Shown here one piece after another: positions 57,714-64,000 of a DNA stretch of 64,000 nt. The notes below the pieces were generated by a model that was given only the letters and a program-made list of their open reading frames with translations, ran no database searches and was not told where the DNA came from. How positions within the stretch are numbered: position 1 is the stretch's first letter; each line of letters starts with the position of its first letter. This DNA is from Streptomyces venezuelae ATCC 10712 (lineage in GTDB: Bacteria; Actinomycetota; Actinomycetes; Streptomycetales; Streptomycetaceae): the NCBI RefSeq assembly GCF_008639165.1, contig NZ_CP029197.1:6080001-6144000 (forward strand), given 5' to 3'. The position numbers and the translations under genes are program-made.

Positions 57714-59541
57714 CGGTCTCGTCCGAGTGGGCGGTGTCGTCGGTCTCTCCGCCGCTCGCAGAGGTTCCCAGGTCGCGGTCGATTTGGAGAAGGAGATCGG
57801 CTAGCACGGCGGGTAGTTGACTTCGGCCGGTGCACTCGGCGATGAGCAGCGCGGCATAGCCGTCACCCTTGCGGGCCCGCAACACCTCGTGGGTGAGGGT
57901 GTTTACTGCCGTGTCCGTGGCGGACGGGTCGGGTCGGGCGCATCCGGAGGGGTAGTCCGTGCGCTGGGCCGCGGTGGCGAGGAAGCGACGCTGGGCATCG
58001 ACCGGTACTTCGGCTACCAGCAGCTTTTCGACGCTTTTATAGTTCAGCACCGTGTAGTGCGTGAAGTCGGCAGTCTTGGCCGCGACCTTGGGGTCGAGCG
58101 GCTTGTCGGGCTGGTCGTGGATCCCGTAGACCGGCTTGCCCAGCCCTTTGAAGACGGGGGCGAACAAGGGCACGGAGACGTCGTTCTGAGCGTCGAAGAT
58201 CGTGACACCGGCCAGGTCGAGTGGGACGTAGCCCGCGACGGAGGGATCAGCCTCAAGCACATCCGATACGGCTGGGAACAGGGCCGCTTCCGCAGCACCC
58301 TCCACCACCAGTACGGCACGCCCCAGGACGGCCTCAGCGAACTGCCGGCGGTTGTCCCGGTACCTCTTCAGCTTGAAGTCACCAGGCAGGACGACACGGT
58401 TGCTGCTGAGCGTGCCCTTTGAGTCGCGGTTGATCACGACAATGCGGGAGGGCTCGAACTTCTCGATCACGTACGGCGAATGAGAAGTGACGATCACCTG
58501 ACCCATACGTTTGACCACGAAGTCGATGAGACGGCGCTGCGCGTGCGGAGGGAGCGCGATCTCCGGCTCCTCCATCGCGAAGATCACCGACTTGTCGCCC
58601 TTGAGTTCAGCGATGTAGGTGAGCAGGGCGAACACCAGCAGGTTCAGCGACCCGGTGCTCAGTCGGTTGAACGGCACGGCGTGCGGCCCCGGTTGGGTAG
58701 CGATGAACAGGCGCAATACCTCACGCAAGTGTTCGCGCGTGAGTTCAGACGCCTGCAGGTCGACCGGATCCGCTGTGTCGCCGAGGCTGACAAAGCGGTC
58801 GACGCGATCGCGGATCTCCGTACGGATCTTTCCGAATCCTGATTCGGCCGCGGCCACGGCGACCTGCTCCAGGTCACGCAGCGCCTTCTCCCACAGCGGA
58901 CCCGCCAGCTCGGCTTCCAGCCGCACGATCGTGTCCAGCAGCGAACCACGCTGAAAGGTGAGCGCCCTGTTGCCCGTACGGTTCGGCCGCAGGTAGAGGA
59001 ATCCACAGTGCCGCTTGTCCTCCCGGGTGAATGATTTCAGTCCCGCGCCGAGCCCGCTCTCCTCCCCGTCTAGGCCGTCCGGGACGCTCTCGGGATGCGC
59101 GAAGAACGTACCCCCGATGAAGTCGTCCTCCTGAGGGTCATAGCGGCCGAGGAAGACCACCGGCAGGCACCATTCGCCGGTCTCGGCATCTTCGATAGCG
59201 GCCGGAACCATGTCGAGGAAGTCACTCGTCTGCGCCGACCAGCGGCGCAGATGGCTTCCGAATCGGCGCTCGGCAGCGTCGGACAGGTTGGTGAGGACCA
59301 CTTCGATCCTCACTTCGGGTAGCTTGCCCTCCCGTTCCTGGTAGCACCCGCCGTAGAAGTCGTATTCGTCGACCACCGGTCGTCGGAACATGCGCTCGGG
59401 CCCCAGCACGAGCTCCAGCCCCTCGCACACAGTCGACTTGCCGACGCTGTTCGAGCCGACCAACAAGGAGTGGCCGTCCAGGAGAATCGTCCCGCTCTTC
59501 ACCCCACGGAAGTTCTCCAGGACCACCCGACGTACCTGCAC
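57703..59541 (-). CDS. gajA: GajA-like OLD-family ATPase/TOPRIM nuclease (Gabija)
   Basis: A 612-residue protein. The ABC-type ATPase half has Walker A GSNSVGKST (29-37), the signature segment RLSTGSLNLLVFALL, Walker B SVIFAMEEPEIALPPHAQRR and the switch VIVTSHSPYVIEKF. The C-terminal TOPRIM domain has AVLVVEGAAEAALFPAVSDV (catalytic Glu) and VYGIHDQPDKPLD in place of the usual DxD. OLD nucleases of this type with a UvrD-like partner define Gabija, a nucleotide-sensing DNA-nicking antiphage system. GTG start. The frame is complete and undamaged. No third gene is apparent. Confidence 0.9.
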   Translation of the reverse strand: MQVRRVVLENFRGVKSGTILLDGHSLLVGSNSVGKSTVCEGLELVLGPERMFRRPVVDEYDFYGGCYQEREGKLPEVRIEVVLTNLSDAAERRFGSHLRRWSAQTSDFLDMVPAAIEDAETGEWCLPVVFLGRYDPQEDDFIGGTFFAHPESVPDGLDGEESGLGAGLKSFTREDKRHCGFLYLRPNRTGNRALTFQRGSLLDTIVRLEAELAGPLWEKALRDLEQVAVAAAESGFGKIRTEIRDRVDRFVSLGDTADPVDLQASELTREHLREVLRLFIATQPGPHAVPFNRLSTGSLNLLVFALLTYIAELKGDKSVIFAMEEPEIALPPHAQRRLIDFVVKRMGQVIVTSHSPYVIEKFEPSRIVVINRDSKGTLSSNRVVLPGDFKLKRYRDNRRQFAEAVLGRAVLVVEGAAEAALFPAVSDVLEADPSVAGYVPLDLAGVTIFDAQNDVSVPLFAPVFKGLGKPVYGIHDQPDKPLDPKVAAKTADFTHYTVLNYKSVEKLLVAEVPVDAQRRFLATAAQRTDYPSGCARPDPSATDTAVNTLTHEVLRARKGDGYAALLIAECTGRSQLPAVLADLLLQIDRDLGTSASGGETDDTAHSDETDGN

Positions 59542-60029
59542 GCCCGCCCCCCATCTTCGAGGGAGCAGGACCTAGTCGACTCGTCGCCGCTGGCGCTTCC
59601 TCGCGCGAAAGCCGTCGCCACGAGGACAGATCGGAGCATCCCCTGACGCAGACTGGGGGTGATTCTACGACAAGCGGGATCTTCAGACCGCTCCTAGACG
59701 CGAATGGTTGGCGGCGGCGCCATACGGAGGAGCCGTCACCCCGCAACGCGTGTGCTGCCCTTGTGGGTGACCAATCCGCGACGGCAGAGGGCAGGCGCGG
59801 ACCGTAGGGGCTATCTGGCCAGTCGGATTCCCAGGCATGCAGCAGGAACGTGCGAGCTTCCTCGTACGACTGGGTTCGCTGTCAAACGACTCGATGGGAT
59901 GACAAAGGACAATTCCGCAGGTTCGCCGGGGGCAGACAGGAAGATCGGCGAAAGGACTGGTGGACGGGCGAGAGGGATGTCAACGTGGACACCTTCCCGA
60001 AAAAGTCCAGGTCAGAGAGGTGTATGCCC
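59542..60029. other. 488-bp divergent intergenic region
   Basis: Lies between the Gabija-like operon (leftward) and the DUF317 cluster (rightward) and should hold both promoters. I saw no RNA gene, no long hairpin and no copy of the CCGGTT palindrome. Confidence 0.45.
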
Positions 60030-60392
60030 ATGACCGTCGATGCTGCGAGGCCAGGCTTCTCCACCACTGTCGCCGATCTGAGGCTGCGGACGTGGCTGCT
60101 CGGCCCGGGACAGCCGGTGGACGTCATCGACCTGTTTACCGATGCCGACTTCAAGGTCGTTGTCGACGACCGCGCTGATGTCCACATCAACTCCCGGGAT
60201 GGGCGGCTCTACCTCGGCTGGTTTCCCGATGGCCGGCCCGGCACCGACGGAGAGGGCTGGAAGCTCGCCGTCACCGGCACCGCGGACGTGCCCGGCTACT
60301 GCGTCTCCTTCCGTAAGGAGACCCCCGCCGCCATTGTCGCCGCCGCCGTCGGCAGCGTGCTGGCCACGTCCGTCCCCGCGGCCCCTTGCTGA
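60030..60392 (+). CDS. short DUF317-like protein (single unit)
   Basis: A 120-residue protein equal to about one DUF317 unit: LRLRTWLLGPGQPVDVIDLF, FKVVVDDRADVHINSRDGRL, YLGWFPDGRPGTDGEGWKLA, YCVSFRKETPAAIVAAAVGS. The usual leading SPRHLAG segment is replaced by WLLGPGQPVD. It may be a half-length member or a truncated one. Start: ATG behind GAGAGG; an ATG two codons upstream is too close to it. Head of a small rightward cluster. Confidence 0.68.
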   Translation: MTVDAARPGFSTTVADLRLRTWLLGPGQPVDVIDLFTDADFKVVVDDRADVHINSRDGRLYLGWFPDGRPGTDGEGWKLAVTGTADVPGYCVSFRKETPAAIVAAAVGSVLATSVPAAPC

Positions 60393-60432
60393 CCTGGGGC
60401 CCTTGTTCCGCACGATTCTCCAGGAGCTGCTG

Positions 60433-60708
60433 TTGTCCTTCACCCTCACCGCTCGGGATCTCATCGACCGGCTGTCCGCAGTCGACCCCGACACCCCGGT
60501 GTGCCTCGCCATCAACCCCATCTTCCCGTTCCGGCATGGCATCGCCGACGTGATCGCCGTGCAGGACGCGCTCGGACGTACGACGGTCTACGTGACGGAG
60601 AACGGGGATCAGCAGGGCCCCGTCCCGCCGGAGGTCACCGTCGCTGCTGCCTGGCACGAGCCGACCGAAGCACCCCGCCGCTCGCGCACCGGCATCGCCG
60701 TGCAGTAG
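60433..60708 (+). CDS. small hypothetical protein
   Basis: A 91-residue protein: FTLTARDLIDRLSAVDPDTP, VCLAINPIFPFRHGIADVIA, VQDALGRTTVYVTENGDQQG. The strand-rich pattern with a short N-terminal helix (LIDRLSxxDPDTPVxLA) is common in Streptomyces small proteins of unknown role. Start: TTG 6 bp after CAGGAG. It lies between two DUF317 genes. Confidence 0.62.
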   Translation: MSFTLTARDLIDRLSAVDPDTPVCLAINPIFPFRHGIADVIAVQDALGRTTVYVTENGDQQGPVPPEVTVAAAWHEPTEAPRRSRTGIAVQ

Positions 60709-60736
60709 CACCATCCCCCACCGCCTGGAGGCGCCA

Positions 60737-61459
60737 CTGAACCCGAACCACCCCTTCCACTCCGCCCGCCCGGCCTACTGGGTGCGACCGCGCCACCTGG
60801 CCGGTGACGACGACGAACTCGCCGACCGCGTGGCCGATGCTCTGGCGGACGCCGGCTGGTCGACCTGGACGACGGCTCGCTCCACCCTGCTGCACCTCAG
60901 CCCCCGCGGACTCGCCGGGGCCGAGTGGGTGCGCGGCTCCCACGACTTCCTCCTCGGCGACCTCCAGGTCGCCTGGCACGTCTCGGCCCGCCAACACCCG
61001 TCCAGCGCCGTGATGGAGTGGACCGCCTGCTTCACCACCGGTACACCTCCCGAAGCCATCGCCGACTTCCTCCTCGCCATCGAGGCGCGCACCGACCCGG
61101 CCGTCAACTACGACGGCCGCGAGCGCGTCCTCGACGCGCTGTGTGCGCAAGGCTGGGCCCGGGACATCGATATCCCCGACACCCGGGCCTGGGACCCCGG
61201 CATGTCCGCGGGCTTCGCCTGGGCCGAACTGCCGGAATTGGTTCGCGACGGCGACCCGCGCCCTGGTCTGTCCGGCTGGCAGGCGTGGGCCGAGCCGGTG
61301 ATCGGCGATCCGTATCAGTGGACCGCGGTCTTCAGCGCCAGCGCCCCCCACGACCTCGTCGCGGCCTTCGCAACATCGCTCGCCTCACCCGCCCCCGTGT
61401 GGCGCCGCAACCCACCGGAGAGCGCCGCCGGCCGACTCTCCACCACCCCGGCAACCTGA
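60737..61459 (+). CDS. DUF317 family protein with apparent CTG start
   Basis: Predicted 240 residues. The N-terminal HSARPAYWVRPRHLAGDDDE matches the start of unit one in every complete paralogue here (xxVSPRHLAGxGD), but no ATG, GTG or TTG precedes it; a GTG in the middle of the motif would remove its first strand. CTG at 60737-60739 lies 5 bp after GGAGG (60727-60731). This is one of the best supported non-standard starts because conservation demands the upstream residues. Other parts are VMEWTACFTTGTPPEAIADF, LCAQGWARDIDIPDTRAWDP and YQWTAVFSASAPHDLVAAFA. Confidence 0.78.
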   Translation: MNPNHPFHSARPAYWVRPRHLAGDDDELADRVADALADAGWSTWTTARSTLLHLSPRGLAGAEWVRGSHDFLLGDLQVAWHVSARQHPSSAVMEWTACFTTGTPPEAIADFLLAIEARTDPAVNYDGRERVLDALCAQGWARDIDIPDTRAWDPGMSAGFAWAELPELVRDGDPRPGLSGWQAWAEPVIGDPYQWTAVFSASAPHDLVAAFATSLASPAPVWRRNPPESAAGRLSTTPAT

Positions 61460-61503
61460 CGCGGGCCCCGCGACGCCAATCGCGCAACCCCAAGGAGGCT
61501 CTC

Positions 61504-61725
61504 GTGCCACGTCGTCTTCCTCGTCTCACAGCCCACCACCCGGACGGCACCCTCTGCCCGACCACCGGGCCAACGCGACACCTGGTGTCCACGAGCGGCG
61601 TGCCCCGCACACCGCAGTGCACCGGTCGTGCTCGATGGGACGCTGTCTGCGCGTGCGGGTGGACTCACACCGCCACGGCGAAGGTGATCACCGACGGCGA
61701 GTGCCGCCGCCATGACTGCGGCTGA
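61504..61725 (+). CDS. small Cys-containing protein, last gene of the cluster
   Basis: A 73-residue protein: RLPRLTAHHPDGTLCPTTGP, VSTSGVPRTPQCTGRARWDA, VCACGWTHTATAKVITDGEC, RRHDCG. Six cysteines with CACG suggest a small zinc-ribbon-like unit. Start: GTG 5 bp after AAGGAGG. It is followed directly by a hairpin terminator. Family not recognised. Confidence 0.6.
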   Translation: MPRRLPRLTAHHPDGTLCPTTGPTRHLVSTSGVPRTPQCTGRARWDAVCACGWTHTATAKVITDGECRRHDCG

Positions 61726-61747
61726 GATATTCGACGGGAAACGAAAG

Positions 61748-61783
61748 CGGCCCCTGGGCTCCGAATACGGAGCCCAGGGGCCG
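61748..61783. terminator. hairpin terminator between convergent genes
   Basis: Perfect 16-bp arms (CGGCCCCTGGGCTCCG and its complement) around a 4-base AATA loop. It stands between the rightward small Cys protein and the leftward lipoprotein gene and could stop both transcripts. Confidence 0.85.
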
Positions 61784-61800
61784 TCTTCGTACCCGCTCGG

Positions 61801-62496
61801 TCAGCCTCGCGCCTTCTCGACCGCACGGGTCAGGTGCGTATCGACCAGGGCGGGGGACCCGGACACGACGACGAGGACGGATCCGACGCGCACGGCGGTC
61901 TGCTTCATCACGGTGTCGCGCCCGCCCGCGGTGAGGGTCAGCAGCTGGCTCCAGGCTTCGTCGCCGAGAGCGGGAGCGGGCAGCTTCTGGGTCGCGACGG
62001 CGATCGGGGCGTCGCCCACGACGACCTGGTACAGCGGGCATCCCGTCATGGCCTCGAACACGGTCCTGGTGTTCGGGCCCAGCTTGTCGACGGTGTCGCT
62101 GTAGAGCTCCTCGGCCACCTCGGAGCCCGAGCCGCGTGCGTAGGAGAACGTGACCTCCGCGCTGTTGGGGAAGTCCAGCTCTCCGCCGGCGGCGCCGTTA
62201 CCGCCGAGCTTCTCCAGCGCCGGGCAGCCGATCACGGTGACATCGTCACGGTCGCTGTTGTCGGACTTCGCTCTGCGGGTATAGCCCTCGCCGAGGTCGG
62301 ATTCGTCGAGCAGCCGCGCAGTGAGAGCCGCCGAGGTGAGCGGGACCCCGGCAGGCTCGGCGGTGGGAGTCGGCCTCGCTTTGGCGGCCGGTGCTGAATC
62401 GGAGGGAGCGGATGTGGAGCTGTCGTTCCCACAGCCCGTGACGGCGAGGGTGACGAGGGCGGTGAGGGACAGAGCAGCAGAGGCACGACGTTGCAC
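61801..62496 (-). CDS. secreted lipoprotein
   Basis: A 231-residue protein with a lipoprotein signal peptide: basic start, hydrophobic stretch ALSLTALVTLAVTGC with the lipobox Cys at residue 22, then a Ser/Pro/Ala-rich linker. The extracytoplasmic domain (LTARLLDESDLGEGYTRRAK, VTVIGCPALEKLGG, AEVTFSYARGSGSEVAEELY, GSVLVVVSGSPALVDTHLTR) resembles PknH-like sensor domains with a conserved Cys pair (IGCPAL, MTGCPLY). GTG start after GAAGGA. It may be core genome rather than part of the element. Confidence 0.78.
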   Translation of the reverse strand: MQRRASAALSLTALVTLAVTGCGNDSSTSAPSDSAPAAKARPTPTAEPAGVPLTSAALTARLLDESDLGEGYTRRAKSDNSDRDDVTVIGCPALEKLGGNGAAGGELDFPNSAEVTFSYARGSGSEVAEELYSDTVDKLGPNTRTVFEAMTGCPLYQVVVGDAPIAVATQKLPAPALGDEAWSQLLTLTAGGRDTVMKQTAVRVGSVLVVVSGSPALVDTHLTRAVEKARG

Positions 62497-62577
62497 GGTG
62501 GATCCTTCGGTGGTCGGGGGTCTGACGGCGCCGGGCCCGAAGCGGGCTCTCCTCCGGCGGGATCGTACGGGCGTGGG

Positions 62578-62943
62578 TTAGTGGCCGAGGTCCCGCAGGC
62601 CGTCGTCGTAGGTGTCGTGCCGCTGGGTGACCGGCCCGCTGTGCCGGTCGTACCAGGCGGTGTCGAGGCCGGGTTCGTGCTGCTCGTGGCCGGCCGGGCA
62701 GCGCAGCCACACCTCGTCACGGAGGCTGATCACGACCCAGCCGCGGTAGGACCCGCATGTCCCGCAGGCCCGCACGTCACCGTCGACGACCAAGGGGTTG
62801 GGGTGCGTCATCAGGAGCCCCTCCACCTCCTGGCGCACTACAGGGGGTGCGTTGAGTGGGGGGTCGACGTGCGTCGTGCTCACGTCCTCCGCCCACTTCC
62901 ACGCTCCTCGCTGCTGACGATCCACACGCCTGCGTCCGAACAT
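62578..62943 (-). CDS. small zinc-finger-like protein
   Basis: A 121-residue protein. After a basic start (FGRRRVDRQQRGAWKWAEDV) comes LMTHPNPLVVDGDVRACGTC, GSYRGWVVISLRDEVWLRCP and AGHEQHEPGLDTAWYDRHSG. The CxxC...CxxGH set suits one zinc ion. The ATG at 62943 follows GGGGGAGAC; an earlier TTG in frame would add 21 residues. Such proteins often occur near transfer functions of Streptomyces elements, but the family was not recognised. Confidence 0.6.
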   Translation of the reverse strand: MFGRRRVDRQQRGAWKWAEDVSTTHVDPPLNAPPVVRQEVEGLLMTHPNPLVVDGDVRACGTCGSYRGWVVISLRDEVWLRCPAGHEQHEPGLDTAWYDRHSGPVTQRHDTYDDGLRDLGH

Positions 62944-63079
62944 GTCTCCCCCTCGTACGGCGTTCGGTGGACGGCGATAGTGCCGCGCAGTGCCAGGCTG
63001 CTTCAACTCTTGGATATGCCAATGTCATGCCCGCGCGGCGTTCCTTGCTTGCTGCTCGCCGTGGTGGAGGGCTGACCAT

Positions 63080-64000
63080 CTACCGGCGCCGACGGTCGCG
63101 CCGTTCCCTGTCCGGAGCCGTTCCTTTGAACGGCGTCGTGCCCAGCCGGGCAGCGCCTGCTATGCCGGTCGCGTCGGCGGGGAGCCCTGCAGTGCGGCGC
63201 AGGCGCCAGACGAGGACATCGCTGACCGACTCGGCTGTGCCCAGCTCGCGGCGGCCGGCAGCGTCGGCGAGCAGGGCACCGGGGTCATGGCCCGCGGCCT
63301 CGGCCTCGGCGAGCGTGGCTGCCAGGGCGTACCAGCCCTCCTCGGTGAGGACGTGCTCGGCGAGGTGGGGGACCGCTTCGCGCAGGACGGCGGTCTGCCG
63401 CAGGAGCAGGGGACGGGAGAGGCGTCGGCCTCGCTGATGGAGCACGGCGAGAGGGTGGCCGGCGGCGGCGCGGTAGGCGGAGCGAAGGTGCTCGGCGGCC
63501 TGCTGGGCAGCGTCGGCCTGCTGCGCGTGGCCCTTCCGTGCGTGCCAGTGTGCAGCAGCGGTGACCAGGAAGAACAGCATGTCGATCGCCATGGCTGTGC
63601 TCGCGCCGTCTTCGCCGCGTCCGAGGGCCGGCCCGCCGCGAACGAGATCGCGGGCGGCCTGGCGCAGGGCGCGGTCGTGGCCTCGTACGGCGCGAATGTG
63701 TGAGCGGGAAGCACGCTCGAACGCCCAGGCCGCTTCGTGTAGTTCGCGCCGCGTGTGTGCGGCGGACGTCTTCGCGAGGGCGTCGAGGACTTCGCCGGCC
63801 GCGGCGATGTGCGCGGCGGCGAGGCCGTCCTCGCCATGCTCGACAACCAGGACGGCCTGCCAGGCGACGGTCGCCGTGTCCCGTCGGGCCGCGGCAGGGG
63901 CAGCAGGAACCGGACGCAGCGGCTGGACCGAGCCTCCGTCCTGGGCGGCGGTGTCCGCGGACCAGCGCTCACGGATGCGGGGCAGGGAGAGGTCGGGAGC
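63080..64000 (-). CDS. C-terminal part of a probable mobilisation (relaxase-type) protein
   Basis: The frame is open from the stop at 63080 to the window edge, so at least 306 C-terminal residues are present and the N-terminus lies outside. Visible parts are LSLPRIRERWSADTAAQDGG, TVAWQAVLVVEHGEDGLAAA, FERASRSHIRAVRGHDRALR, MAIDMLFFLVTAAAHWHARK, AAATLAEAEAAGHDPGALLA-type repeats and the ending SVSDVLVWRLRR. I associate this mostly helical C-terminal region with actinobacterial relaxase/mobilisation proteins, whose N-terminal HUH domain would be off the window. The ATG at 63592 is internal and should not be taken as the start. Confidence 0.55.
   Translation of the reverse strand, partial: APDLSLPRIRERWSADTAAQDGGSVQPLRPVPAAPAAARRDTATVAWQAVLVVEHGEDGLAAAHIAAAGEVLDALAKTSAAHTRRELHEAAWAFERASRSHIRAVRGHDRALRQAARDLVRGGPALGRGEDGASTAMAIDMLFFLVTAAAHWHARKGHAQQADAAQQAAEHLRSAYRAAAGHPLAVLHQRGRRLSRPLLLRQTAVLREAVPHLAEHVLTEEGWYALAATLAEAEAAGHDPGALLADAAGRRELGTAESVSDVLVWRLRRTAGLPADATGIAGAARLGTTPFKGTAPDRERRDRRRR

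Noticed and set aside
63080..63592. Separate 170-residue protein starting at the ATG at 63592
   Set aside because: The same frame stays open and protein-like upstream to the window edge, so this ATG is internal to a larger gene.
1..64000. tRNA genes, rRNA genes, CRISPR arrays, att sites
   Set aside because: I read the intergenic regions for these and found no cloverleaf, no regular spaced repeat array and no long direct repeat that would mark attachment sites; a tool-based scan would be more reliable.

Overview
The window is very GC-rich actinobacterial DNA and reads as Streptomyces: a WhiB regulator, Streptomyces-type DUF317, DUF6087, DUF6112, DUF4913 and SCO6880-like proteins, a LAHTG sortase substrate, and AAGGA/GGAGG ribosome binding sites in front of GTG and TTG starts. 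It is mostly accessory DNA, best explained as a large conjugative plasmid or integrative conjugative element. I saw no rRNA, tRNA, CRISPR array or clear replication initiator.

Layout. 0-5.3 kb is a mixed flank: the start of a sugar-nucleotide reductase, a DUF6087 protein, a WhiB regulator, an IS5-family transposase and a 1021-residue protein with a propeller-like segment and a jacalin-like segment. 5.8-43.1 kb is one long leftward block. It carries a DnaB-N-domain protein, a C5 DNA methyltransferase coupled to a PP-loop (PAPS-reductase-like) enzyme, a VirD4-like coupling protein, a relaxase-like protein that has lost its HUH histidines, a MoxR/VWA pair, an MFS transporter, a ParB-like protein, and at 34.9-43.1 kb a type IV secretion-like set (VirB4 ATPase, SCO6880-like, VirB6/TrbL-like, VirB8-like, DUF6112 and a NlpC/P60 hydrolase). 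Small uncharacterised proteins fill the gaps, nearly all joined by ATGA, GTGA or TTGA overlaps. 43.4-55.7 kb is a rightward block: a DPPY methyltransferase, DUF4913 and RelE-like proteins, several helical proteins, a tandem HxlR regulator, an MFS exporter overlapping an ATP-grasp ligase, a DUF317 protein and a LAHTG surface protein, closed by a strong hairpin terminator. 56.0-59.5 kb is a leftward Gabija-like defence pair. 60.0-61.7 kb is a short rightward DUF317 cluster with its own terminator, followed by a lipoprotein, a zinc-finger-like protein and the C-terminal part of a probable mobilisation protein that runs off the window.

The leftward and rightward blocks meet at 43.36-43.43 kb in a mirror-symmetric promoter/operator. 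Its core is shared with two palindromes of the form CCGGTT-N5-AACCGG at 23.2 and 47.4 kb, so one element-encoded regulator may control conjugation, accessory and maintenance genes together. The two most unusual features are the translation starts and the paralogue content. At least nine genes seem to begin at near-cognate codons (CTG, ATC, ATT, ACG) behind well-spaced Shine-Dalgarno sequences, and TTG is about as common as ATG. Three families are expanded: DUF317 (eight copies), an unnamed domain of about 80 residues (six copies) and an LPGxWT family (three copies).
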